Made by a program: the position numbers and the translations under genes. The notes under the pieces are model-generated. The model worked only from the letters and a program-made list of their open reading frames with translations. It was not told the DNA's origin and made no database searches. DNA of 38,296 bases, from assembly GCA_009602725.1 (NCBI GenBank), contig WELB01000004.1:1013598-1051893 (forward strand). Reading direction: 5' to 3'. The DNA comes from Spirogloea muscicola (taxonomy: Eukaryota; Streptophyta; Zygnematophyceae; Spirogloeales; Spirogloeaceae). Of the stretch, positions 1 to 12,857 are shown piece by piece. The stretch's first letter is position 1. Every line of letters begins with the position of its first letter.

Positions 1-905
1 AGCAAGGGGGGGGGAGGCCAAGGTGGTGGTGGAGCGCCGTGCGGAAAAGGTTGTCAGAAAGCCGAAGGGACTCGTAGATCGGCAGAGCGTTTAGCCACTC
101 CGACGCGCCCGGGGAGCCGATTGAAAGGAGCCGGGTAAGGCCACGTCTATCGTCCTTGAGCAGTCCCTTCAAGTCGGAGGCGGCCTGCACGTCCGCAGCG
201 TGTGTGTAGTGAGCCTGCGCTTTCCTATCGGAACAGCGTGCCCATGCCGCAAAATCTGCATGACCCTCGGCAAGTGTTGGTAGGGAGCACGAGAGGTCAT
301 GCAGTGCTGCGGTTAGGGAAAGCTGGAAGGGCCTGGTCCCTGTTGCAACACCCGCTATAGCGGGTGCTAAAACAGCCTGGCCCCTCAGGATGAAGCGACT
401 GGAGATGGTGGAGGCCACTTGGGCCCAGCAACCCAGGTGAGCTGCTTGGGACAGGCGAGCCAGTGGACGGCACCCAAGGCCGCCTATGCTGGTAGGAAGG
501 GTACACTGGAGGATGGCAGCCGGCGTGGCGGACAAATTGGGATGGTCCACCAGGCCGTGAAGAGCCTGTTGGAGTCTGGAGTCCACGGTAGAGTAGATGG
601 CGTTTAGTGCCGTGGTGGGGGGTACAGTCCGCAACAGGTAAGTGGGACGCTGGGCCACACACCGGGTGAGGATGGCCACCGCAAGCTGCGCATCCTGTAA
701 GGAGGGGAGGGCCGGGAGGGTCTGGAGATGGTTCTCAAGGGTGGACTCCACAACTTGCTCCACATGCGCAGCAGCCCCCAACGGGACTCCAAGCACCACC
801 ATGCCAAGTGGTGGGGTCTGGCACCCAGCCGGCAGCTTGATGGAGGGAAGGGGACGAACACCGCCGGCTGGAAGGCCGCGGTGCGACCCTGAACCCCGTT
901 TCCGC
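1..905 (-). mobile_element. 5'-truncated LINE fragment: end of reverse transcriptase domain, running off left edge
   Basis: On the minus strand one frame stays open from about position 900 down to position 2 and continues outside the window, so it has no stop here. It reads, in order, LGVPLG near 790 (end of the RT palm), ALPSLQ then RPTYLLRTVPP near 640-710 (thumb-like region), and IGGLGCRPLARLSQAAHLGC near 440-490. The same thumb-to-linker block occurs at 15,800-15,900 as MGGLGCRSLEQTAQAAFLGC, so both belong to one non-LTR retrotransposon family. The catalytic RT motifs should lie upstream (higher coordinates) but are missing, which fits 5' truncation. The zinc-finger and endonuclease part should lie left of position 1. 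The upstream border is uncertain, between about 870 and 1040. The family assignment is by remembered motif patterns and internal comparison. Confidence 0.8.
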
Positions 906-1074
906 TGCCTTCCCTTCGCCGTCCCATTGGCCGCCCGTCTCCACTGTTCCCCGTCATTCCATGCGCCCCGCGCGCCTTCTCCCCGTCTGAACAACCCTCG
1001 TTTGTGCAGCACGCCGGGAACCCGCCCGACCGAACCCCCACCCCCGCAGCGCCCTTCCCCGCTGTTTTACCATT

Positions 1075-1345
1075 GCATCCTCAGGCCCCTTTGTAGCTGC
1101 TCACCGCTCTTAGGCCCCTCTGAACCTTTGTGAATTCTTTTTGGGCTGGCTTTTCGCAGCCCTTGCCCCCATTGGGAGTGCCACTTCTTCCCCGCTGGAG
1201 CTGCCGTTCGACCAAAGCGGCTCGACGGTGGCAGCCCGAGTTGGCCGGCCAAGCTGGAAGAGAAGCAAGCTTTTGCTTTCCAGAAGAAGAAAGTGCTCGC
1301 CCATTGAGAATAGGGGCTGGAACAACCAGCCCGAAAAAGAATGAA
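1075..1345. repeat. Inverted pair of the short GGGCTGGC repeat family
   Basis: A forward copy (about 1085-1195) holds the core ttctttttgggctggctttt followed by agccc, ccattggga and gccacttcttc. About 70 bases later a reverse copy (about 1283-1345) holds gaaagtgctcgcccattgag, aggggctgg and agaatgaacagagtacgag. The halves are inverted relative to each other and could fold into a long hairpin. The forward half closely matches 17640-17790, including the flanking gtagctgct and ggccccttcgaaccttt-like sequence. There is no coding capacity. This could be a MITE/foldback element or a SINE-like family; the sequence does not decide. Confidence 0.7.
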
Positions 1346-1915
1346 CAGAGTACGAGAAGGGGGCCAGGGGAAGCGCTAAGTAACAGAAACAAAGCTGCTA
1401 CGAGACACTCAGTAACCCCCTTCCAGAAGGTGTGCGACGGCTGTGGAAAGAGAAGAGCTCGCCCATAGAGAAGAGGGGCTGGCAAAGCCAACCCATAAAA
1501 ATTGGACAATGTCTAAAGCCAAAGAAAAAAGTGCCGGAAAAGGACTACACTGCAAAGCACGAGACGGTGCGGAGGGAAAGCGGCGACCGGGGCTTCCCCC
1601 ACAACGGCGGTAGATCCCGCCGGTGCGCAGCCGTGCTGGCGGCGGCCAGTGGCTTAGTGACGGGGCCTGACGGCGGCCCCCACTGCGGCTCCCCGTCTCC
1701 AACCGCCGCGTCGGAGTGCCAGATCAGCGCAGCCCCTGCCGGACCTACCCCGTGCATTGGCTTCTATGGTTACTGAGTGATCCGTAGCTGCTTTGTTTCC
1801 TTGTGTGCTTGTTTTTCTTAGCGCTTCCCCTGGCCCCCTTCTCGTCCTTTGTTGATTCTTCATCGGGCTGGCTTTTCCAGCCCCTATTCTCAATGGGCGA
1901 GCACTTTCTCTTTAA
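1285..1915. repeat. Large foldback element with inverted ends and an internal copy
   Basis: The left arm (about 1285-1420) starts gaaagtgctcgcccattgag and continues through the gccaggggaagcgctaag block. The right arm (about 1778-1912) is its near-exact reverse complement, ending ctcaatgggcgagcactttc. The arms are roughly 130 bases with few mismatches. Between them lies a third, more diverged reverse copy (about 1440-1505: gctcgcccatagagaagagg). The remaining spacer at 1520-1780 shows no recognisable gene. A long transcript from here would form a strong hairpin. I saw no clear target-site duplication. Confidence 0.75.
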
Positions 1916-1983
1916 TTGGCCACCCTTGTGCACCGCGCGCGACTGATCAGCGACCGCCGTGCCGTGCGGCGCACTCGAGCGCC

Positions 1984-3015
1984 ATGGAGGCCTATCTGCG
2001 GCACCTCCGCGCCCTCCGCGCTCAGATGAACGGCGCGCCCCGCATCTCTCTTGTCCGGAGCCTCGCCGCCTCGGCCTGTACCTAGCTCTTCGCCTCCTGC
2101 CATTGCTTGCTCCTCGCCGTCCGCCCCCCTACCAGCTCACTCACGAGGAAGGGACGCATTGTTGGGTCCTCTTTGAGCATTTGCAGAACACGAAGACAAG
2201 GCTGCTGCCATCAATGCTGAGAGACACGAGCAGCAGACTGCTATCAGCACACTGGAGAAGGACATTGCACAAGGTGCTGTGATAGCCAAGACCAATGTCG
2301 CATTGCAAATCTACCAGCTTTCTGATCAACGTTACTTCAATCTCTAATGTTGTGCTTTACCAAAATTGCAGCCACAAGCAACTAACTTTACCTAAGAGTG
2401 TCTCAATACTTGAGGCTGATCTGCTGTCAAATCGGCATGCATGTCACCCGAAGTTGCAACAAACTCGAAGGTATGGGACGACCGTATGAACACCGTGACG
2501 CAGGAGATCAGGCAGCTGCAGAGTGAAGTGATAGCGTGCCACAAGGGCATCTCCACGTGTGAAGTAGACAGCGAGTCACTTGCGCAGGTGCTGCCACAAG
2601 TCCAGTTTACCGTGGTAGTTGAAACTAGCATCAGAAAGATAGTCACAAGGATGGGCCTAACATGGATCAAATCGATCATATCGTGCAGGCTCTCGACCTG
2701 TTGACCAAAGATACTGTTGAGCAGCAAGGCAGCATAGCTGACAAGAGGTACCAACAAGTGTTTGTCAGAGTCTTGTGATGCTGTATGCAGAAGCAGAGCA
2801 GAGAGTCACCACCAAACACGGATCAGTAGTCTGATATTATACCAACAGATCGCAGTGATCAAGCTTGCACTTGTTCCACACGCCTTTCCCTGACGGTGAT
2901 ACAAGAATTACTCTACAGGCTTTTCTACAAGCAAGTTGAGGAAGAAATGCGAGAGCAGCTCAATAAGTACAAGACTCACACCCATCCCAGCACAGAAGAG
3001 CAGATGGTTGCCTAA
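1984..3015 (+). CDS. Small coiled-coil protein, function unknown (5 exons proposed)
   Basis: Proposed exons are 1984-2077, 2178-2330, 2454-2587, 2689-2747 and 2919-3015, all GT-AG and phase-consistent, giving 178 residues. The start MEAYLRHLRALRAQM lies in a GC-rich first exon. Later exons are rich in E, K, Q and hydrophobic heptads, for example AINAERHEQQTAISTLEKDI and QEIRQLQSEVIACHKG. The last exon ends KYKTHTHPSTEEQMVA then TAA. The last two exons are well supported; the joins at 2077/2178 and 2330/2454 are the only ones I found that keep frame and are weak. Such a length and composition would suit a coiled-coil subunit of a kinetochore, cytoskeletal or trafficking complex, but I recognise no family. 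Its end faces the SCD1 stop 140 bases away. Confidence 0.5.
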
Positions 3016-3154
3016 CAATGTCCCTGATTCTTGTATGCTGGAACTCTCAAGCAGTTCACAGGAGGTAATGACCAAGTATTGCTGCCAACTCTTTGATGGC
3101 CTGAGAACTATGACCTACATGGCTCATCAACGATTTCTCATTGAGAAATGATGT

Positions 3155-6100
3155 TCAAGGGGGTTCCCAGAGCCTCAAGATTCCATTGCGTCCTCCACTG
3201 CAGAGCCTGCCTCTGTCTACATCCACAGCCACATGTCGGACCTGCCACAATAATCTCCAGCACAGATCTTCAATATAAGTGAAGGAATTTTCCATGTGTC
3301 CTGCATCTACCACGACTATACAACTCCTTGTAGTGGAGCATAGCAACAATTTCATACATGCAGACATCAGATTGTATTAGATACTTCGATCGAATACGTG
3401 CATATTGACGAACGGGCTGACTTTGACCTTCAATTCAAGTCTGACGCAGCAACAAAAATCACGCATCTTCTTTGAAGTAGCTTGTGTAATTGCTTGAATA
3501 GCCATGAACGTCTGAGTACAAGGGTTGACTATTACCATACAGCAAAAAAACAATCTCATACGGAAGTTACGCATTAATTTGGCACTTACAACAGCGGCGG
3601 AGCGGTTGAGGGTGCGGTGCAGCTGCCAGTCGCGCATGCTCCTGCGGCGGTGGCCCCAGCCCTGGTTCCACATGGAGGCTGCATCAACCCCTGGGCCAGC
3701 ACCCTCTGGCTGGCGGTGGAGTGACATGGAGTTGTCCTGGGCCCCAATGCCCAGCCACCTGTCTCCTGACCGGACAGCGACGATGGGGCCCCCATGCAGA
3801 CCAATGGTTGTCACACTCTGCAGCAAGCCTGAGAACACGGCGCACGCATCACCTTGTCAGAGCACAGTGAGTTGCCCAGAAATAATGACAGGCCACTGCT
3901 GACAATGCTTGACTCAACAGTGTCCATAACTCCAGCCGGTGGCAGGTCCTAGCAGCGGTCAACCACGCAGATGGTCAGGCCAGCGGACGAGCAGCAGGCA
4001 GAGCGACAGGGTGCCTTCAGGACTACCTTCAACACGCTCCCACAGGCGAACAGTGCAGTCGGCGGAGCCCGTGACCACGCCCTGGCTGGAGATGCAGTAG
4101 TCCACACAGGTGATGGGGCCCCCGTGGCACGTCAGGACCGCCTCACACTGTCCACCGCTGAGCTCCCACACCCGTGCCGTCCAGTCGTCTGACCCCGTGA
4201 CAATTGTGTCCCCATGCATCCGGATGGCTCTACACAGGCAATTGCTTCAACTTAATAAGCAATCCCACAGACAGAATCCATGGAAAGCCAAAGCCCCCTG
4301 TGTGCAGTGGGGCTTGGCAAGGCCATTGGCTCGGTTCAATTGAATGCCAACATTCTGAAATGAATCTTGTCATAAGAGATTACAACCCATGCCACAGAAT
4401 AGCAGCCTCTGACAGTCCTCCCAGCTAATTATGCATCAAGTCAGAGGACACATCTGAGCTCTTTGACAACCTGACTTGCATCTTAGCCTACGTGACTTAA
4501 GTGGGAGCACCTGATCCAATTTGTGTGCCCAACGAGCTTGTACCGCTGCTTGCCTTCTCGGATGTCCCACAGGTTTAGTGTCCTGCACAACGCACATGGC
4601 ATCCCAGATGATGACAAAGTTGGATTCATTGCCCTGAAGCTACCCTCCCTCACCTCTGCAACAGAACACCTGACAGAATCTAAGAGACCTGCTGCATTCC
4701 TGCTCCAGCTGCTCCAAAGCACATGTCAATAACAAGCAGCTGTCTGAGCAGGCTTGTAGGCTAAACCAATTGTAGGCTGACACAATTGCCAGAGACATGG
4801 GTGAAGGCAAGATGCGCTTTGATACCCGTCTGTTCCCCCAAAGGCCAGCATGCCGGCATGGTCCACATAGTCAAAGCACAGGACGGGGCACGCGGCCCTG
4901 GCCACCGTGGCCACACACTGGTCAGACCGCACATCCCACATCTTCACCATCCCATCCCAACCCGCTGTCAGCACGCGCTGCCCCGGGAGCAGCCGCACGC
5001 AGCCCACCTGCGCGCGGCAGAGCTCGGGGGCCTCTGAGTCGATGGCCTTCTCCTGTATATTAGCCACTATTTTCTGCCATCTGACATTCCCAGCTCCGTC
5101 TCACATCTATATCCCGAGAAGCTGGCTGGTCAATGCTTCAGGCTTGTCACTGGCATTGTCCTCACCGAGCCTTCGTGGCCACGGAGCTCGACTGCAAGCT
5201 GTGCCGTGATTTTGTCCCATACAAGCACCCTGTGGTCGTCAGAGCCGGTAACAATGCGGCCCCTGTCACTTGAGATGCACCGCACGGCTGCTTGGTGGCC
5301 CTCCAGCGTTGCACGGAGTTCGGACCCCCGAGAATCGGGATGCCACAGCTTCACCTGAAAACAGCAGCGGACTATTTGGTGCTTCAAAGTAAATCCAGCT
5401 CAAATGTAAACGTCCTTAGCACCCTATGAGTCGTTTCAAGCTGCTGCTCTGCCTATCAAAGGGCACGCATAGCGCAGAGAAGCTTGCAGAAGATAGCCCC
5501 TGCATGAGGGGACGTGCATACAGAGAGAGGCTCACCGTGGCATCTGCCGAGCCGCTCACAAGATAGCCCACGTCGTCAGTCTGGCTGACCAAATCTCCAA
5601 GCTCAGCTCTGGTGCCAGCATGCAGGGCAGTCACGGCATCCTTGTGGCCCCGCAGAAGCCGCACCCCGCTTGGGCCCCTCCTCACACCGCCGGGTCCACT
5701 TCTGACATCAACCTTCGGGCTTGGTGCCCCCCCTGCTGGACCGGCGGGGGAGCCCTTTGTCTTGTCTTGGAGGTCTAGCAATGATCCACAGAAGGAAAGA
5801 CTGTCAGAACTTTGAAAAGGTACAGCCTGTTAAGGCATTTGATAGACGGGCCACACAACAGCACGTAAGAAAACAGGATGTCAGATTCTTGACCGTAAGC
5901 TTTGCGTTAGTGATGTGAAGCAGTGCTTACAGAGGATGGAGGAGGGTGTGACCTCAACAGCTCACCATAGTTGCTGTCAAGGAGCACCGGCTTCCGCCGC
6001 TCGTCACTCGGCGAGCCCCCATTCGCTTGCCCCTCCCGCTCCTTCATCTTGCTGAACAGGCTCCACCCCTTGCGGCCGTCGCTGCCGACACCGTCGTCCA

Positions 6101-9100
6101 GGCTTCCGTGCATCCTGACGACACCCCCGAGCGAGTCCTGGCCCTCAAGTAGTCGGGGGGACATGCCAGGCACCGCTGCCGAGGGATGGCCCCAATAAGC
6201 ATGTGACACTTGCCGGACCCTTGCGAGCACTCCCCGCAGCTTCAGCTGCAGCATTGGCAAGCAGGTGTCCGAGTCAGTGCGGCCTGCTCTGGATCAGTTG
6301 ACGAGCTTGTGTCATGCTGAAAGGTTTTAGGCTCAGAGCTTGAGGGTTAAGGGTTTGCGATTCAGAGAAACGTAGACTTAGTAGCATTACCATGTGCGTA
6401 TAACCGAGGCCGTTCTTTAGGGCCAATGACTCAAGGATGGCCCAGGCCTCCTGCTCCAGCAGGCCCAGCTCAGCCTGTCACACATCCTCTCAGTAGCATA
6501 TATTTGAAACAAAATTTTCACCAGTAGAGAGATGTTAGATGCTTGGCAGAGCGGTCAAGGAGCAGTAACAACTTCTGAAGTCAGCTCTTACCATGTGGCA
6601 GGCGACAAGCATGAGCTGCTCAAGAACCATGACTGCATGATTGCCCTCTCTGCACAACAATAAAAGCTTTTGAATAATGAGAGTCTGACAGATAACCAAC
6701 TTGTGTCCAACAAGCGACTTCTCTCCACTGTAAGCTTAGAGCAGCTGGCAGATGAGATTAACATTTGATTCCTGCTTCTCCAAAGCTTCTTTTCGAGTTG
6801 CCCTCCTCCCTAGCCTATCAACATCTTTGAGGACGAGAGGCTGCAGACGTACTGCATGACCACATGCTCCAGCAGCAGGTCGAAATACTCAGACCAGTAT
6901 CTGCAAAATGCAAATTAAGATGAGTTGCATGCACAGATCTTGGGCTGACATGATAATACATTTCAGTCTTGGCTGCCATCCAGCGCATTTACAGGGTTGC
7001 CCAGGGCCTCATCCTGTGCTACCAACCACGTATGATAAGGTTGCTGCATTGATAACAGATTACTTACGGTGAATCTGGGCAGCAAGAGATTGACCGCAGG
7101 CATTGAAAGAGCAGTCAGCCTGCTCACTCAGGGTCATCCCAAGTCGGCAGCGAGCAGAGGTGGCGTGCCATGTAGTCCTTGACATTGCCAAGATCTCTCC
7201 TAAAAATCCTGGACGAGATCTCCATCACGGCCTGAGCAGTGGAGACATCCCCTCTTTCCGCGGCACTGCTAAGCGTCAAAATGAGCTGGTAGAGGCAAGA
7301 TGCACACTTCGTCAATGTCAAGTCAGCCTTCAGCTACTCTGGAGGCTAGCAATTCGAAAGCTTTTGGAGGGCGCATGTAACATTTAACAGGAGTAGATGG
7401 ATGCTATCTTTTCAGGCAGAAACTGAAGAGGGACAACACAGGCGACTGCAATACCAGCTCCTTCACAGCTGCGAAGTGCTCAGTTGAGAGCTGGCAGTCC
7501 CAACCCTGGCCACCAAGAAGCTGCCAGGTGAGTATGGATGCTGCTGCTGACACAGCTTGTGGGCTGCTGACAAATTTCTCAAACAAGATACTGACATCCA
7601 TACACTGTATGCTAAGCTGGTGTCACTAATTACAATCTCGCGGATGACTACCTCCTTGTGCAGCTTCTAGCAAAGCGCTGATAACACTCACATGTTTCAT
7701 GTGCTCAATAATGCACTCGACAAAACCAATCGCTGTCATGCCCTCCGCATCCGAATCAATGAGAGCTGCACCATGATCAATGCTAAGTGGAGGCTTACTG
7801 GAGATTAAGAAATATTGTGCCAAAAATGAGCACAAATTCACCACAAACCCAACTCCACAAGTTTTACGTAGGCGTACTTGAGAGAGACTGGTGAACATGG
7901 AAGTGTGTGAAGGATCTGAACACCTGAGATTGTCCCATACTGTGGTGAAGAAGTAGGATCCTCCTCAGCTGGATCCAGCTCCAGCAGTCTCCGCCACAAT
8001 CCCTGACCAGTATTGGGAGCAAGGAGCAAGGGTCTCAAACAACTAACACTGGTGAAGTGTCACAGGCTAACTTGTCAAGCTGGCTGTGCACAAAGACTTG
8101 AATCTGTACATATCTTGCCAATCAGCATAATTGCCAAGCCTGCAATGGTATCAGCAAGGGGAATTGACGTGCTGGACCCCTCACACAAGCCTGCACAGAG
8201 GCTAGCACTGGGAAGCAGTTATACCTGAAGCTTAACTTTGATATCAAGCACCATCTGATTTGTTTCAGCATGCTGCACAGGATAAAGCAGACATAGAATT
8301 AAAGGCCTCATCATGGCAAGAAAGCCGTACTGCTCAAGTTGATTTACAACAATGGTGATCAGCTAACAAGGTACACCTCCTTAGCAAGGTGTTCACATAG
8401 ACGGCAGCATGAATTTGGGTTCCTTCTCGTAGGATCCCCATTGCCTGTCCTTGACCATGAAGTGGGCTTTGACAATATCATTGCAAATCCTCGTGCATGA
8501 TCATCCACAGAAGCCACATACCCTCGGCACAGACAGCAACTCTCAAGTGACCGATAACAAGTCTAGAAAGAGATGAACGTACGCCGCGCTGGACGTCAAT
8601 CTTGCGAGGTTCCTTGGGGATGGCCTTCACTTCATCGTCCACAGGTGGCCTGGAACGTCAACAAAGGCAGCACAGTGATTAGAGCTCTCACAGCCGGAAG
8701 GCTCGCTGAGAATAGCCTTGACCTCATTTCTGATCTATGATGCATATTGGTTAGTCACGCAAACATATGTAACGGAATGAGAAATTGCATGATTGTCAAA
8801 TGCAAAGAAGGTAGAAGGTTAGTAGACGCACTGGTGAGGGGGCATGTCAGCGGGACGCTCTCTATCCTCAATTGCTCTGGCCAGCATATCCTTGCGCGCC
8901 TGCTCCTGCTCAGCAGACCTTTCCAGGGCCGGGAATGCAGTGTAGGTGTATCTCATGCCGCGCTTGCCTGCATGTGAGTCTCTTTCAGATAACCTTGACC
9001 TCAGTGATTAGGGCCACCGGAGGCTTCAGAAGAGCCATAAGGTACTGTCAGTTCTAGTGTCCTTGATCATACTCATTCCCATGCACAGTGCCTGCCATTA

Positions 9101-12100
9101 TCTGTTTGGCCTCTGGAAAAGGGTCAACTAGCTTTGTGTAACACGACTTGACATGCGCAAATAGTATAACGATCTTGGACAGCAAGATACCTGCCATTTG
9201 TTCCGTTGTTGAGGGCAAAGGCTCAAGGACAGCCAGGATGTCAGATCCACCAGCAGGTGGCTGCGCAAGGTAGGAGTAGTCCTTCTCCTGCTGCTGCGCG
9301 TCAATGACAGCATCCACCAGGTTCGCACCCTCCTTCGCTGACCCCAAACCACTCTCGAGGAAGTGTATGAATCCTTGACTGCGTATGAATTGTGCGACCT
9401 GTTTGTGCATGAGCCAAGATGCTGGTTACATTTAGCGAAGGTCAACTACCTGAGCTTGATGGACAAAGCCTGCTTCAATTTTGTGTCTATTTCTGCACTA
9501 GAGCCGGACTTTATGATCAGTAGACAGTTACAAGCTGGTGCTCACCAAGGGATCGACTGGTTGATTGGTCATCCTGGAGCGCTTTCTCACAAAGGCATCA
9601 GCGTTGAAAATATTCGCCCCGCTTTGAGTCGGATCCTGTGAGCCAAACATGGTGAAGAGCGTCTCAAGCTGGTCAAGGCAAGAGACAACCAGGGTCATGT
9701 CTCTAGAGGACTGCCCTGTGAAGCAACTTGTGTAGGGTGCAGGAAAGTGAACACCTGTCAGGTCAAATTATTGATATAGTAGCTTAAATTTAATACATGC
9801 ATAAATCTTCTCATCAAGTCCCATACTCCATTGACATGATGCGCAGAAAGGTCTGCATGGTTACTAGCACCTATTGCGAGAGAGGGACTATATCAGAATG
9901 GTTCTTATCAGAAGCAAAATGAGATAGAAGCTCACCACAAAGTCGCGATATCCATTCATAAGAGAGGCAAAGAGTTCCAGAAAAATGAGCCTGGTTCCAG
10001 CAAGCAGGGGCTTTAGAGAAATCATGTGACCAATCTATATAATACCTCCTACTGCTAATCCCTGGACCACAGCTCATTAAACACAGATGCAATATGAATT
10101 TCTCACAAGGAAGTGCATTCGACTTACACGTCAGCATTCAGCTTGCAACAAGGATGGGTCTAACTGCACCTGAGCTTGTTGTCATGCTGTTTGCCCCAGG
10201 GTTTGGCCAGCTGAATAGCTTCGCGGTCGTATCGAGGCTTGACCAACTTCTTTGATCGGTCAAGGGTGACCAGCGTCGGGTGGACGAGGGTATGCACAGC
10301 AGATCGCAGGTTGCTCAGCTCCGGCTCCGGCAATGGAGGTGTGTCATCAGCTATATACATGTGGTTGAAGTCAAGGTCCACTACAGTGACCTGATACATA
10401 GGAACGAGACTTAGCAAAGTAGCACAGTAATCATGTCATGCATCTCTGAGTATAAGCTGGATGACCAACCATGTGATAGTACATTACTGATGACCTTACA
10501 ATTGAACATATTCTGCCCATCCCTTTGCAAGTTCTTAGCACCTCGTGAACCCCATCTTGAAAGTGGACTCACCCCTTCAAGGCTAAGATTGGAGATGTCC
10601 AGACTGGAGTGAAGACCAAAGAAGTACAGCGTGGGGGCGTCAATAAAATCCACGCCTACATAAGGTAAGACAGGGATGTACACACCCTGCAGCCATTGTG
10701 AGAATGGATTTGTACTGCATCATCAATGATGGAAACTCCACAAGATCCAACACTGGTTGCTTGTGAGCAGCTGGTTTGCAGGTTCCTTCTAGATTATTTC
10801 AAGAGCAGCTGGTCCCAAGAGCAGCTGGTCATGCCCTGACTTTGAGTACACAGACATTCGAGAAAGCTCAGAAAGCACCAGCCGCTTAAGCACCGCGTAT
10901 GCAGCTTGTTACCTGCCACTTTATTGGATAAAGTAGATGCAGTATTGCCTCAGCAACTAGAGTCAACAATGTGTACCTAAGACAAGCCCCATATATTTTG
11001 GCATTAACAGTGGTTTTAGCAGTGGCATTAGTTGGGACGGTGCTAAGAACCTTGTATATTCCATATTGGACCCTATTTTCTTGGGGGAGAGGCTTAGGTG
11101 TTGTCAAGATGTTGAGCATCTTCATTAAATAAAGGCATGTCGACAACATTCGGCTGCAAAGTACTGATTGCAAGGGCTGAACTCTCACTTTGAGGCCCGA
11201 AGAAGTGTCCGCTTCTCCAAAAGTAGCACAGTGAAGAGTCGAATGACGTTATTCACGTCCAGGCATTGTATCAGAGGCTGAAAGGATATCTGCAGCCATG
11301 AACGAAAATCCTGTCAAAAGACTAGCCTATAGCCAATGTGCTTCTCATCCAAGAGCAGCTGCCTCAAGGCAGGCAACAGCCTTCACTTGGCCAGACCCTC
11401 CTAAGCCTCAGCCTAATTACGCAGGCCTATCTTGGTGGATAGCAACTTCGAGAGAAACTTACATCAGCGTATGGCAAGCCAGCTTCCGCGGGAGACTGCA
11501 CATGTAGCAGGCAGTTGTCGATTGTGAAGAGGACTTGACTTCTGCCGGGGTGTGGCAGAGGTACACAGTCCACAAGGTGGGTGATTGTGTCCCATATTGG
11601 CTTGCTGTAGGCCACTCAAGGGCGAATATCAGTAAGCAGGAACTGTCCAAGTGGAAAAGAGCGGATCATTGAACTTCCTCACTGTCCACACAAATCACCG
11701 TCCTTGGAATACATGATCATACTTCATCACCTGCTTCCTGCAGCTGTGAAACAGAGGCGATGGATCTCCTCCAGGGTCTCACGGAACACCTGGAAGAACG
11801 GCCAGCGGGATAGTATGCAGATGCACTTGTCTGCATATATGCCTTTGGGGATGAGGTAGGCTTCCGCTATGTCCGCGTCTACAGGGTCTCGGAATGCAAC
11901 GCAGCTGACGTACAGTTTGGACCCATCGCCGTCTGGAGGAACCGCCAACAGAAGAGCTCAGGGCCCGACTGGGCAGAAGATTGATGGCCACAAAGCTTTT
12001 CAGAAAAGCAATGTGGCCAGTCACATGGTTCAGAACTTCAGCCTAAGCCTTGATTGCTGGACCCTAAGCTCCTGGATACCTTGCAGCTGCACTCATTGAG

Positions 12101-12857
12101 CATGAGTTGGGCCCAAGTGGCTGAGTGCTAGCGGTGATGACGTGACCAACCAGTCAAGACGATGGGATAGCTGCGGGCGAGCGTGAGGGAGTCACTTGCG
12201 CTCGGCCCCTGTGTGTGAAATTCCAGCCCTCCTGGCAGGACACACTGCCAAAGAGAGGCGCAGCCAAGCCAATCACTGGTGCATCTCAAGTGCATAACAG
12301 ATCTGCTGAGTGATGACCACGCTGTCAGCCTACAGGCACGTGGGCAGCGCAACACGCCACTTTCAATAATGGGCCCCCGTCAGCAGCCCACACGTAAATT
12401 GCTCAAATGCAGCAACTCGCAGTGTCACGAACCCTAAAGCAGAGCATAGCACACATAAACCTTGACCACAGTGATGCACTTTGGCGCCTGCACTTAGATT
12501 AATGAGAGTGGCGGAATTCGTCCCCTTGGCAGCCGCTTGACACCTGACCAGACACTCTAATCTCGCAGGTCTCAGGATGCATGGCTACTTGATGTTGCCC
12601 TCGCATCTTCTGTCGGCCATGCGGCTCACTAACGACCTGCATCCACGAGTTCCACGGAGCGGAGGCCACCAGGTGGTGCGCACCCTGGCGAGCTCAGGGG
12701 GCGGGGCGGCGCCGTCGGGGCTGACGGCCGGGTACTGGTCTAGCAGCGCGGCCTGGTACGCGTTGTGGAGGCCGCGGAGCCCGCGCTCCTCCTGCAGCGT
12801 CTTCACGTCCGGCCCGAGGCCGCACACCATGAAGTAGTCGATCAAACGGCCCCCCAT
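3155..12857 (-). CDS. SCD1: DENN and WD40 repeat protein, SCD1 homologue (29 exons, 1259 aa)
   Basis: In plants SCD1 is a DENN-domain protein (Rab exchange factor class) acting with clathrin and the exocyst in post-Golgi and endocytic traffic and cytokinesis. Exons from 5' to 3': 12857-12684, 12244-12151, 11932-11731, 11604-11463, 11289-11189, 10976-10913, 10686-10573, 10390-10170, 9990-9936, 9635-9546, 9398-9191, 8967-8832, 8649-8583, 8272-8225, 8002-7924, 7765-7692, 7505-7455, 7285-7128, 6900-6853, 6649-6592, 6474-6391, 6245-5931, 5760-5536, 5354-5166, 5007-4826, 4582-4511, 4229-4027, 3828-3590, 3241-3155. They sum to 3780 nt with all phases matching. Residues ~60-440 are the DENN module (SYPIVLTDGDGSKLYVSC, FIDAPTLYFFGLHS); ~895-1259 are WD40 repeats (TGSDDWTARVW, CSGGRNGILRLW). 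The start MGGRLIDYF matches the plant N-terminus; an upstream in-frame ATG at 12893 is less likely. The weakest join is the acceptor at 5760. Confidence 0.95.

Noticed and set aside
297-1041. Minus-strand ORFs starting MCGPASHL and MGVRSGG
   Set aside because: They are out of frame with the LINE reading that matches the copy at 15,800; composition is that of shadow frames.
3971-5063. Plus-strand ORFs opposite the SCD1 WD40 exons
   Set aside because: They mirror high-GC WD40 exons on the other strand and have no domain of their own.
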